Source: Algoriphagus litoralis (lineage in GTDB: Bacteria > Bacteroidota > Bacteroidia > Cytophagales > Cyclobacteriaceae). Taken from it: DNA of 64,000 bases. The stretch spans positions 186,001 through 250,000 of the forward strand of contig NZ_QGOL01000006.1 in NCBI RefSeq assembly GCF_003259255.1, read 5' to 3'. The notes under the pieces are model-generated. The model saw nothing but the letters and a program-made list of their open reading frames with translations. It did not search any database and was not told where the DNA came from. The translations under genes were made by a program, and so were the position numbers. Positions 51,773 to 60,252 of the stretch are shown in pieces (position 1 is the stretch's first letter; each line of letters starts with the position of its first letter).

Positions 51773-52785
51773 CAGTAATTTGGAAAAACTTCGATAAGAT
51801 ACCAGTCGATGGAAGGAAAAGGCATGCAAACCGCCTTTTTCAAGTTTGGTTCCAACTTGAACTCAAACAGGTTTTCTTTCTGAAAAAGAAAGGTTTGTGC
51901 CATTTCTCTTACTTCTCTGCTTTTACTGTTGAAAAGATTAAATTCCGAAATCCTGAAGTTGTCAGATTGAACTGTCTCACGATACACGTGATTTTTAAGT
52001 GGGGGCAGACTCAATCCTTCTATCGCATCTGCTTTTCCCGCAACTATATCCCCTTTTTGATTGACTAAAACGTATTCCCCGTCTTCCGAATCCAAATAAT
52101 TTTCAATCAGTTTAGTGATGGTATAATCTACTCCCAAAACCGCAAAAAGCCTATCTCCATCATAGATGGGATGTAAGATGGACAATATCCAACCCTTACC
52201 TGCTGGGTCCACATAGGCATCAGAAATCCACACTAATCCTCTGTTTGGATTGTGAGCAGAATCAGCCTCATAGTAGAAATTAAAGGTCGTCACGTCAATA
52301 TCCGGATCGACCATATTTTTGGAATCATAAGAAGGAAATACCCTGCTGACTTGTTTTGCTGAATTGGAGTAAATCTGAACTGCCAGAGGATTTTTCTTCA
52401 TAAAAGCTGCGAAAGCGCTATCCAAAGAATTGGTAAGAATTACCTCTTGCTCTGCTTCTATCCTATCAGGCGTGGTGTTCAAGATGATGATTGAACTTAA
52501 GGCGGAGTCTTCTCCTGGTATATTTTCTGAAAATGCCCCATTGTAGGTATAGGGATTGGCTAAATTCAAACTCATGATTGAATCCTTTCGATCCAATATG
52601 TTTTGGTAAAAATGGGCAATTGAGTCGATTTGGGAGGCTAACTCACCTCCTCCCACCTCCATACGATTGATCAACGATTTGATTTTCGCTAAGTCCTCAG
52701 CCGAATTTTCCTGCTCTGATTCCTTGCAACTGATGAAAAGGGCAAAGACGGAAAGTAAAAAAAATATCCGTTTTGAATAAGTCAT
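51772..52785 (-). CDS. Cache-domain lipoprotein coupled to the hybrid kinase
   Basis: The 337-residue protein has a lipoprotein signal (FALFISC, Cys20), a helical stalk (about 30-70) and a double-Cache ligand-binding domain (about 75-320). Key segments are RGLVWISDAYVDPAGKGW and the GVDYTITKL turn typical of dCache small-molecule sensors. It has no kinase or methyl-accepting part, and it lies directly upstream of, and translationally coupled to, a hybrid kinase. I infer that it senses a small ligand in the periplasm and signals through the kinase. Confidence 0.78.
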   Translation of the reverse strand: MTYSKRIFFLLSVFALFISCKESEQENSAEDLAKIKSLINRMEVGGGELASQIDSIAHFYQNILDRKDSIMSLNLANPYTYNGAFSENIPGEDSALSSIIILNTTPDRIEAEQEVILTNSLDSAFAAFMKKNPLAVQIYSNSAKQVSRVFPSYDSKNMVDPDIDVTTFNFYYEADSAHNPNRGLVWISDAYVDPAGKGWILSILHPIYDGDRLFAVLGVDYTITKLIENYLDSEDGEYVLVNQKGDIVAGKADAIEGLSLPPLKNHVYRETVQSDNFRISEFNLFNSKSREVREMAQTFLFQKENLFEFKLEPNLKKAVCMPFPSIDWYLIEVFPNY

Positions 52786-52808
52786 GTTCCTTTCTGATTT
52801 CAGGGAAA

Positions 52809-53048
52809 TTAGAGATTTTCCAACTGCAAACGAAAAGTTTTTCCCATTTCATCAAAGCGGTTTTTGACTTTATCAAAAAAATCACCGGTCAAGAAGGTAT
52901 CCAATTCCGACTCCTCCAACACATCCATTTCGCTGAGCTTAAAGGTCTGCTCCATAGGGCCCAGCTCAAACTTGAGGATGTATTTATTATTCCAGGAGAA
53001 AATACTCACGCGAATTTCCTCCTGAATCAGTTCTTTCACGACTCTCAT
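52809..53048 (-). CDS. Conserved small hypothetical protein downstream of OsmC
   Basis: The 79-residue soluble protein is unrecognised, with strand-rich first half (RVSIFSWNNKYILKFEL), acidic middle and helical end. Its ATG overlaps the stop of the osmC-type gene by four bases, and it ends 24 bases before the start of the Cache lipoprotein gene. The overlap supports it being real and cotranscribed with the OsmC gene. Confidence 0.65.
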   Translation of the reverse strand: MRVVKELIQEEIRVSIFSWNNKYILKFELGPMEQTFKLSEMDVLEESELDTFLTGDFFDKVKNRFDEMGKTFRLQLENL

Positions 53049-53464
53049 TCGGGTCTTCTAACCTCAGATTTGAACGTGATGGTGGATTTCAGTGAAGAAG
53101 CTACCGAACAGTATTTCTCCACCGAAAGCGCAACTACCTTGGCAAATTCCTCTGGAGTAGCATCTGGAGAGACCAATATGAAATTCAATTCGATATCGGT
53201 GTAAAATGCGGGAACACCGTCATTTCGGATTCCCTCCACCTCCACGGAGAAATCGATGATTTCTTTTCGCTTCTTCTTCATCATCAAGACAGCGTCCACC
53301 GAAGCACATCCACCCAAGGCCGACAGCAGCAAATCCATTGGAGACTGGGCATGCTTATGCTCGGGATCATACATGTCAATATTTACCACATTCCCCTGAG
53401 GGTTGCGTGCCTCATATTCCAAATCCGCCTTCATGCGGACGGTGACGTTCCGTTTATTAGCCAT
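53045..53464 (-). CDS. OsmC-family protein
   Basis: This 139-residue protein is of the OsmC/Ohr superfamily of thiol-dependent hydroperoxidases. MDLLLSALGGCASVDAVLM holds the first reactive Cys and VEKYCSVASSL the second. The genes usually defend against organic peroxides. The start codon is at 53464, and a 7-base-period repeat (53473-53500) begins nine bases upstream, where the promoter or ribosome-binding region would be expected. Confidence 0.9.
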   Translation of the reverse strand: MANKRNVTVRMKADLEYEARNPQGNVVNIDMYDPEHKHAQSPMDLLLSALGGCASVDAVLMMKKKRKEIIDFSVEVEGIRNDGVPAFYTDIELNFILVSPDATPEEFAKVVALSVEKYCSVASSLKSTITFKSEVRRPE

Positions 53465-53472
53465 TTTTATTT

Positions 53473-53500
53473 ACGAATTACGAGTTACAAATTACGAAGC
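53473..53500. repeat. 7-base-period repeat upstream of the OsmC gene
   Basis: ACGAATT, ACGAGTT, ACAAATT, ACGAAGC: four near-identical heptamers beginning nine bases upstream of the start codon. Confidence 0.75.
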
Positions 53501-53591
53501 CAGATCAAGTTTAAACTTTATCCTAAAAGTCAATTCTTGAAATTCTCGTAATCCTAGTTTTTAAATATTATTTCAAGAGAAAAATTTCTCA

Positions 53592-53626
53592 ATTTTTCAA
53601 AATTCCAATTATTAAACTCCAAAATC
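53592..53626. repeat. Weak 7-base-period tract at the icmF stop codon
   Basis: ATTTTTC, AAAATTC, CAATTAT, TAAACTC, CAAAATC can be read in phase up to the icmF stop. The units are less alike than in the other tracts. Confidence 0.4.
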
Positions 53627-56600
53627 ACATATTCCTTCGATACTGACCGCCTACTTCATAAAGTGCCCGGGTGATTTGACCCAAGGAACAATATTTCGCA
53701 GCTTCCATCAGCCTGCTGAATACATTTTCATTTTTAACCGCTGCGACTTTCAATCCGTTCAATTGCGCTTCTTCCACTCCTTCATAGGCTTTATGCAAAT
53801 TAATTAAGGTCCTAATTTGGGCTTCTTTTTCATCAGGATTGGCTCTGATGACCTCCCCTGGAGTGACAGTAGGTGAACCTTCGGAAGAAAGAAAGGTATT
53901 TACACCAATAATCGGGAATTCGCCCGTATGCTTCAGCATCTCGTAATGGAGGCTTTCTTCCTGAATTTTGCCGCGCTGATACATCGTTTCCATTGCTCCA
54001 AGTACTCCCCCACGTTCGGTGATTCGGTCAAATTCCACATAAACGGCCTCCTCAACCAAGTCTGTCAACTCTTCGATGATGAACGCTCCTTGCAGCGGAT
54101 TCTCATTTTTGGTCAATCCCAATTCTTTATTGATGATCAGCTGGATTGCCATTGCTCTACGAACGGAAGCCTCAGTAGGCGTGGTGATCGCCTCGTCATA
54201 CGCATTGGTGTGGAGCGAGTTACAGTTGTCATAAATCGCATAGAGCGCCTGCAGCGTGGTGCGGATATCGTTGAAGTCGATTTCCTGCGCGTGCAAGGAC
54301 CGACCCGAGGTCTGAATGTGGTACTTCAACATCTGTGACCGTTCATTTGCCCCATACTTCAGCTTCATGGCTTTCGCCCAGATTCTTCTCGCTACTCGGC
54401 CTATTACTGCGTATTCCGGATCGATTCCATTGGAGAAAAAGAACGAGAGATTCGGTGCAAAATCATTGACATTCATCCCGCGGGAGACATAATATTCCAC
54501 ATAAGTGAAGCCATTAGACAATGTCAATGCCAGCTGTGTGATCGGATTGGCGCCAGCCTCGGCGATGTGGTAGCCAGAAATAGACACCGAATAGAAGTTT
54601 CTAACTTTCTGATCGATGAAATATTGCTGCACGTCTCCCATCAGCCGGAGCGAAAATTCAGTAGAGAAAATACAGGTATTTTGCGCTTGATCTTCTTTCA
54701 AAATATCCGCCTGAACAGTTCCCCGCACTTTGGAAAGGGTATCGGCTTTGATCTTTTCATAAACTTCAGTGGGCAAAACCTGATCTCCGGTTACTCCGAG
54801 AAGCATCAGGCCCAATCCATCATTTCCCTCAGGAATCACTCCATGGTAGATCGGCCTAGGAAGTCCCTTTTCCTTAAAAATGGAATCTATTTTAGCATTG
54901 ATTTCATCTTCCAGACCATTGGCTTTGATGTAAACTTCACATTGCTGATCGATGGCTGCATTCATGAAAAATGCCGTCATCGTCGCCGCAGGACCATTGA
55001 TTGTCATCGAAACGGAGGTCATTGGATCCACTAGATTGAATCCCGAATAGAGCTTTTTGGCATCATCCAGGCAGCAGATATTCACCCCGGAGTTGCCTAT
55101 TTTTCCATAAATATCAGGTCGGTAATCTGGATCTTCCCCATACAAGGTCACTGAGTCAAAAGCAGTGGAAAGACGCTTGGCAGGCATTCCTTTGGACACG
55201 TAGTGGAATCGCTTATTGGTTCGCTCAGGTCCACCCTCCCCAGCAAACATCCGAGTAGGGTCTTCGCCTTCCCGTTTGAATGGAAAAACTCCTGCTGTAT
55301 ATGGAAACTGTCCCGGGACGTTTTCCCGCAATCCCCACTTGAGTAATTCCCCCCAAGCTTCATACTTCGGAAGTGCAACTTTGGAAATCCGGGAATTGGA
55401 AAGGGACAACGTATAGGTCTGAATCTTGATTTCCTTGTCCCGAACCTTAAAAATGTAAAAGTCATCCTGATACTTGGCTGCTTCAGCTGGCCAATCTTCT
55501 AGCCATTTCTTGTTTTTCGGATCGAGATTGAGCTCTACTTGCGCATAGACTTCCTGCAACTCCTTAATCAACCGATCCACATCATCAACTTTGGTTGATT
55601 TGATCGCTTCGATGGATTTTTGGATGCTGTAGAGTTGCTGCGCAATTTCTTTCTGCTCCTCCACCCACTTATCGTAGTTTCGGTTGGTCTCAGTGATCTC
55701 ACTGAGGTAGCGGGTACGAGCAGGAGGAATGATATAAATCTTCTCGGAAGAACCTGAGACGAGTTCGGAAGTGCTTTCCCATCCTTCGAATTTCTCAGCG
55801 ACTTTGCCAATCAAAGCCCGATACAGTTGATTCATGCCCGGATCATTGAATTGGGAGGCGATTGTCCCAAAGACCGGAAGCGAATCATCAGCAGCATCCC
55901 AGAGGTTGTGATTGCGCTTAAACTGCTTTTTCACATCACGAATCGCATCCAAAGCACCACGCTTGTCAAATTTATTGAGCGCAATGACATCAGCAAAGTC
56001 AAGCATGTCGATCTTCTCCAGCTGAGAAGCAGCACCATATTCCGGTGTCATCACATAAAGCGACAGATCAGAATGCTCAATGATCTCGGTATCAGACTGG
56101 CCAATACCGGAAGTTTCCAAAATCACCAGGTCAAAACCTGCAGCTTTAACTGTATCAACCGCATCCTGTACATATTTGGAAAGGGCCAAATTGGACTGAC
56201 GGGTAGCCAAGGAACGCATAAAAACCCGTGGATGATGGATTGCATTCATTCGGATTCGATCTCCCAAAAGTGCTCCACCGGTTTTGCGCTTCGAAGGATC
56301 CACAGATATGATTGCCAGCGTTTTATCTTCAAAATCAATGATAAATCTGCGGACCAGCTCATCGACCAAGGAAGACTTACCAGCTCCGCCTGTTCCAGTG
56401 ATCCCAAGGACCGGAGTAATGGCCGCTTTGCTTTTAGCTCTTACACGTTCTAGCAGGGCTTGGGAGTTTTCAGGAAAGTTTTCAAAAGCAGAAATTGCTC
56501 GCGCAACATGCTCTTTTTGGCTTTGGACCAAATCAAATCCCTCTGGCAATTCATCCCCAATCGGGAAATCACAAGTCTGAACCAAGTCATTGATCATGCC

Positions 56601-57002
56601 TTGAAGTCCCATGGCCCGCCCATCATCCGGTGCATAGATTCGGGTGATTCCATACCCATGCAGTTCTTTGATTTCCTCGGGAAGGATCGTACCTCCACCC
56701 CCTCCGAAAATTTTGATGTGGCCCGCTCCTCTTTCGCGAAGCAAATCATATATGTATTTAAAAAACTCGACGTGACCACCCTGATATGAAGTAATAGCGA
56801 TAGCCTGTACATCTTCCTGAATGGCACAATCCACGATCTCCAATACCGATCGATTATGCCCCAAGTGAATCACTTCGCAGCCTGTGGATTGGATGATCCG
56901 TCGCATGATGTTGATTGCCGCATCGTGTCCATCAAAAAGTGAAGCTGCGGTGACGATTCGAATGTGATTTTTGGGCTTATAGACTTCGACTGTTGTGGTC
57001 AT
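53625..57002 (-). CDS. icmF: Fused isobutyryl-CoA mutase IcmF
   Basis: This 1125-residue enzyme interconverts isobutyryl-CoA and n-butyryl-CoA (or related acyl-CoAs) with coenzyme B12. The B12-binding domain (residues 14-150) has the His ligand in LFDGHD (His26) and GGGGT. A MeaB-like G-protein chaperone domain has Walker A GTGGAGKS at 203-210. The mutase TIM-barrel domain (about 560-1125) includes [18 protein letters not shown]. The domain order and length are diagnostic for IcmF as opposed to the separate MutA/MutB-MeaB set. Substrate residues were not checked. Confidence 0.92.
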   Translation of the reverse strand: MTTTVEVYKPKNHIRIVTAASLFDGHDAAINIMRRIIQSTGCEVIHLGHNRSVLEIVDCAIQEDVQAIAITSYQGGHVEFFKYIYDLLRERGAGHIKIFGGGGGTILPEEIKELHGYGITRIYAPDDGRAMGLQGMINDLVQTCDFPIGDELPEGFDLVQSQKEHVARAISAFENFPENSQALLERVRAKSKAAITPVLGITGTGGAGKSSLVDELVRRFIIDFEDKTLAIISVDPSKRKTGGALLGDRIRMNAIHHPRVFMRSLATRQSNLALSKYVQDAVDTVKAAGFDLVILETSGIGQSDTEIIEHSDLSLYVMTPEYGAASQLEKIDMLDFADVIALNKFDKRGALDAIRDVKKQFKRNHNLWDAADDSLPVFGTIASQFNDPGMNQLYRALIGKVAEKFEGWESTSELVSGSSEKIYIIPPARTRYLSEITETNRNYDKWVEEQKEIAQQLYSIQKSIEAIKSTKVDDVDRLIKELQEVYAQVELNLDPKNKKWLEDWPAEAAKYQDDFYIFKVRDKEIKIQTYTLSLSNSRISKVALPKYEAWGELLKWGLRENVPGQFPYTAGVFPFKREGEDPTRMFAGEGGPERTNKRFHYVSKGMPAKRLSTAFDSVTLYGEDPDYRPDIYGKIGNSGVNICCLDDAKKLYSGFNLVDPMTSVSMTINGPAATMTAFFMNAAIDQQCEVYIKANGLEDEINAKIDSIFKEKGLPRPIYHGVIPEGNDGLGLMLLGVTGDQVLPTEVYEKIKADTLSKVRGTVQADILKEDQAQNTCIFSTEFSLRLMGDVQQYFIDQKVRNFYSVSISGYHIAEAGANPITQLALTLSNGFTYVEYYVSRGMNVNDFAPNLSFFFSNGIDPEYAVIGRVARRIWAKAMKLKYGANERSQMLKYHIQTSGRSLHAQEIDFNDIRTTLQALYAIYDNCNSLHTNAYDEAITTPTEASVRRAMAIQLIINKELGLTKNENPLQGAFIIEELTDLVEEAVYVEFDRITERGGVLGAMETMYQRGKIQEESLHYEMLKHTGEFPIIGVNTFLSSEGSPTVTPGEVIRANPDEKEAQIRTLINLHKAYEGVEEAQLNGLKVAAVKNENVFSRLMEAAKYCSLGQITRALYEVGGQYRRNM

Positions 57003-57319
57003 GATTTTGGGTAAATATCCTATTTGGTTCAGTTTACAACGCTTTTAGCCAAAAGTCGGCTATTTATTTTACGCCTGCGAATATAACAATTTTAGAAGAG
57101 CAGGGACCTTGAGTCGGCCCCAAAGACAAAATATTATTTGGTAAAATTTCAAGACCCTTCCTAGAAAACGTAGGAAATAAGCCGTCTTTTTCTCTCCAAT
57201 TGAAATTTCATTTCGCCAATCATCTTTCAGGATTTAAAAAATATGGAAATACAGCGCTGCGATTTTGATTTATTGGCCTTCTGAGTAGTTTAGTGATTCA
57301 TTCGACCCTGAAACCCTTC
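57003..57319. other. Divergent gap between icmF and the sugar porter
   Basis: This 317-base gap must hold both promoters. TATATTCG (leftward, near 57078-57085) is one mismatch from TAnnTTTG but lacks a clear TTG partner. No repeats or small genes were seen. Confidence 0.4.
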
Positions 57320-58663
57320 ATGACCTCAAAACAATACGCCTTTTTTGTCTCCATCACGGCTGCTTTGGGCGGCTTTTTATTTGGATTTGACACTGCTGTA
57401 ATCTCAGGTGCTGAGCGCGATATCCAAGAAATCTGGAAACTCAGCGATTGGATCCATGGATTGGCAATTGCTTCTGCTTTATACGGAACGGTGATCGGAG
57501 CGCTATTTGGTGGGATTCCTGCCGACCTTTTTGGAAGAAAGAAAAGCTTGCTCTGGATTGGTTTATTCTATTTTATCTCGGCGGTAGGATCTGGTTTAGC
57601 TTGGGATGTGGAGTCATTCACCTTCTTTAGATTCCTAGGTGGACTTGGCGTAGGTGCATCCTCTGTGGTCGCTCCGATGTATATTTCAGAGATCGCTCCT
57701 GCGAAAAACAGAGGACAATTAGTGGCACTTTATCAATTTAATATCGTCTTTGGGATTGTGGTCGCTTACGTTTCCAACTATCTCATCGGTACTGCAGGAT
57801 TACCCGAAGACTGGAGATGGATGCTGGCTGTAGAAGGTATTCCGGCCTTAATTTATAGCATCATGATCTTCAGAATACCGGAAAGTCCGCGCTGGTTAAT
57901 CGCCAAATTCAATGATCAAGTGAAAGCACGAGAAATCCTGACTCGAACAGACCCAGATGGAGTCGATGAAGCGATCCGTTTGGCTATCGCTGAAGAACAA
58001 AAAATGAAGCAAAAGGCAGGATTTGGCGCTCTCTTTAGCTCCCAATTTTTCTCCAGCACCATGTTGGCGGTCTTGATCGCCTTTTTCAACCAAGTCTCCG
58101 GGATCAATGCAATCATTTACTTTGCCCCAAGGATATTTGAAATGGCAGGAATCTCCACCGAAAACGCTCTCATTTCCACGATCGGAATCGGATTGATCAA
58201 TTTGTTTGCAACTTTCTTTGGATTGTATCTGATCGATAGGCTTGGCCGGAAAAAACTCATGTACATTGGCTCATTTGGGTATATTTTATTTCTGGGCTTG
58301 ATGGCTTTCAACTTTCTCGGACCAGGTATTCCAGCCTTCTGGCTTCCGATCTTTGTATTTGGATTCATCGCTTCTCATGCTGTGGGTCAAGGTGCTGTGA
58401 TCTGGGTTTTCATTTCGGAGATGTTTCCCAATGAACTTCGCGCATCAGGTCAATCCTTGGGTTCATTCACGCATTGGATTTTGGCAGCTTTGATTGCAAA
58501 CGTGTTTCCGTTTTTTGCAAATAGTTTTGGTCCGGGCTATATCTTCGCGTTCTTCTGCGGAATGATGGTTCTTCAGTTGCTTTGGGTGCGATTCAAAATG
58601 CCCGAAACCAAAGGTCGATCTCTGGAAGAAATTCAAAACGATTTACATAAAAACCATGCGTGA
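57320..58663 (+). CDS. Sugar porter, major facilitator superfamily
   Basis: This 447-residue, 12-helix transporter has the sugar porter signatures: GGFLFGFDTAVISGA, DLFGRKKSLLW, PESPRWLIAKF between the halves, DRLGRKKLMY and the C-terminal PETKGRSLEEIQ. It probably brings in a hexose with protons. I chose the ATG at 57320 over a GTG at 57293 because family members begin just before the first helix. The stop overlaps the kinase gene start by eight bases, so uptake and phosphorylation are coupled; fructose is a plausible substrate. Confidence 0.9.
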   Translation: MTSKQYAFFVSITAALGGFLFGFDTAVISGAERDIQEIWKLSDWIHGLAIASALYGTVIGALFGGIPADLFGRKKSLLWIGLFYFISAVGSGLAWDVESFTFFRFLGGLGVGASSVVAPMYISEIAPAKNRGQLVALYQFNIVFGIVVAYVSNYLIGTAGLPEDWRWMLAVEGIPALIYSIMIFRIPESPRWLIAKFNDQVKAREILTRTDPDGVDEAIRLAIAEEQKMKQKAGFGALFSSQFFSSTMLAVLIAFFNQVSGINAIIYFAPRIFEMAGISTENALISTIGIGLINLFATFFGLYLIDRLGRKKLMYIGSFGYILFLGLMAFNFLGPGIPAFWLPIFVFGFIASHAVGQGAVIWVFISEMFPNELRASGQSLGSFTHWILAALIANVFPFFANSFGPGYIFAFFCGMMVLQLLWVRFKMPETKGRSLEEIQNDLHKNHA

Positions 58664-59537
58664 TCAAGTAGTAGTTTTTGGGGAAATGCTCTGGGACTGC
58701 CTCCCCACAGGTGCTGTAGCGGGCGGTGCCCCGATGAATGTAGCGCTAAATCTCCACCAACTCGGGCTGAATTCCCAACTCATCTCAGCAGTGGGAGCCG
58801 ATGAAGATGGCGCTAAGTTACTGGGTTTTTTGAGGGATTTCGGACTTCCTTTGGACTTGATTCAGATTAAAGAAGACCAAGAAACTTCGAAGGTTTTGGT
58901 GGACACCTCTGACCCCGAAAACATCAAATACTCCATCATTTCACCTGTAGCATGGGATTTTATCCAATGGTCGGAAGAAAATGACAAAGCTGTGGAAGAT
59001 GCCGATGCATTTGTTTTTGGATCACTGGGAGTCAGAAATCCAGAAAGTCTCAAAACCTTAATCAAACTGCTGCATCATCCCACACTTCGGATTTTTGATG
59101 CCAACCTCCGCCCCCCATTTTATGATTTTGAAGTCATCGAAACCCTCCTGGGCTTTACCGATGTGCTCAAAATCAACGAAGACGAACTGGAGATTTTCGC
59201 AGATTACTTTGGCACAGAACCTACCGTCTCATCACTTTGCGCGTATCTAGACCAGCATTTTCCCATGGAGATCATCTGCATCACGCAGGGGGCTAAGGGT
59301 GCCTTGATTTACCAAAAGGGTGAAATCTTTTCGCATTCAGGGTACAAAGTGACCGTGCAGGATTCGATCGGTGCAGGGGATGCATTTCTGAGTGGTTTTA
59401 TCAAAACCTACTTGGAAGAAAAATCTCCAAACGAAATCCTTGACTTTGCCTGCAAGATTGGCGGATTTGTCGCAACACAAAAAGGCGGAACTCCTAAATA
59501 TAGCGAAGCTGATATTCATCGGATTGGAGTAGTGTAA
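58656..59537 (+). CDS. PfkB-family carbohydrate kinase, fructokinase-like
   Basis: This 293-residue ribokinase-fold enzyme has GGAPMNVALNLHQLG for sugar binding, a lid region (about 85-110), and the DSIGAGDAFLSGF catalytic anion-hole motif with the acidic base Asp. It resembles bacterial fructokinases more than ribokinases, but substrate assignment is an inference. The start overlaps the porter gene and supports a shared role in importing and phosphorylating one sugar. Confidence 0.85.
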   Translation: MRDQVVVFGEMLWDCLPTGAVAGGAPMNVALNLHQLGLNSQLISAVGADEDGAKLLGFLRDFGLPLDLIQIKEDQETSKVLVDTSDPENIKYSIISPVAWDFIQWSEENDKAVEDADAFVFGSLGVRNPESLKTLIKLLHHPTLRIFDANLRPPFYDFEVIETLLGFTDVLKINEDELEIFADYFGTEPTVSSLCAYLDQHFPMEIICITQGAKGALIYQKGEIFSHSGYKVTVQDSIGAGDAFLSGFIKTYLEEKSPNEILDFACKIGGFVATQKGGTPKYSEADIHRIGVV

Positions 59538-59595
59538 ATCCTAAAGAGCAAGTGGTTATTTAAGTTAAAACAAAAACTAAACCTGTCTTCTAAAA

Positions 59596-59636
59596 ACTGA
59601 CCACTGCAAACTGCGACTGCTTACGACTTACTGCAG
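59596..59636. repeat. 7-base-period repeat at the convergent kinase/SixA junction
   Basis: ACTGACC, ACTGCAA, ACTGCG, ACTGCTT, ACGACTT, ACTGCAG: five heptamers and one hexamer. The last units include the TTA that is the SixA-like stop codon (59628-59630, leftward) and its final codons. Confidence 0.7.
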
Positions 59637-60095
59637 AACTTCCCTCAAAATCCCTGTTCCCAGCCCAATCATATACCATTCGCTGATTTCCAAATCGATA
59701 AAGGCCATCATACCTGGCAGCAATCCCACATAATTCCCATTTGTCAAGTGTGCTATTAGCACACTGATCGTGGGATTGTGTCCGATCATCATGCAGGATT
59801 GTGCATCTTTGGGTGTTTTTTCCAATAATTCCAGCAAGGTCTCCATATTCCCGTCATAGATATCCTTTGTATATTCTTCCAGCGCAATAGGCACATGTTT
59901 TTTAAGGATCTCGGCAGTTTCGCGGGTTCTGGTAGCAGAAGAACAATACATGAAATCTACGTGCAATCCACCCTGCAAAAGTATCTGGCCGAGGCGATTC
60001 AGATTTTCTTTTCCCCGGGAAGTCAGCTGTCGCTGAAAATCCACTCCATCCGAAAAGCCTGCCTCACCATGTCGTACAAGAATTAAATGCTTCAT
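59628..60095 (-). CDS. sixA: SixA-like phosphohistidine phosphatase
   Basis: This 155-residue histidine phosphatase has the RHGEA catalytic motif (nucleophile His9), SSATRTRETAE (second conserved Arg) and MIGHNPT (acid/base His). SixA-type proteins remove phosphate from histidines of phosphotransfer or PTS proteins; the target in this organism is unknown. The last codons lie in a 7-base-period repeat, so its natural C-terminus may have been altered. Confidence 0.85.
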   Translation of the reverse strand: MKHLILVRHGEAGFSDGVDFQRQLTSRGKENLNRLGQILLQGGLHVDFMYCSSATRTRETAEILKKHVPIALEEYTKDIYDGNMETLLELLEKTPKDAQSCMMIGHNPTISVLIAHLTNGNYVGLLPGMMAFIDLEISEWYMIGLGTGILREVLQ

Positions 60096-60175
60096 TTCGA
60101 AATCATTTTACCATTTCATTTCTACTGAAAATCCTCAAAAATCCATCCAATTCCAAAGTCAACATTTTTTATTAT

Positions 60176-60206
60176 TTGGAGGAGAAAACTATGCCCTCTA
60201 TTTTTA
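60176..60206 (+). promoter_or_regulatory. Candidate promoter of topA
   Basis: TTG at 60176-60178 and TATTTTTA at 60199-60206 are 20 bases apart; the -7 element has one mismatch to TAnnTTTG. Start near 60212, about 40 bases before the ATG at 60253. Confidence 0.5.
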
Positions 60207-60252
60207 GCTTTTCGTAATTGGCCTTTCGGTCATGAAATTTCCCCTTTTCTCT

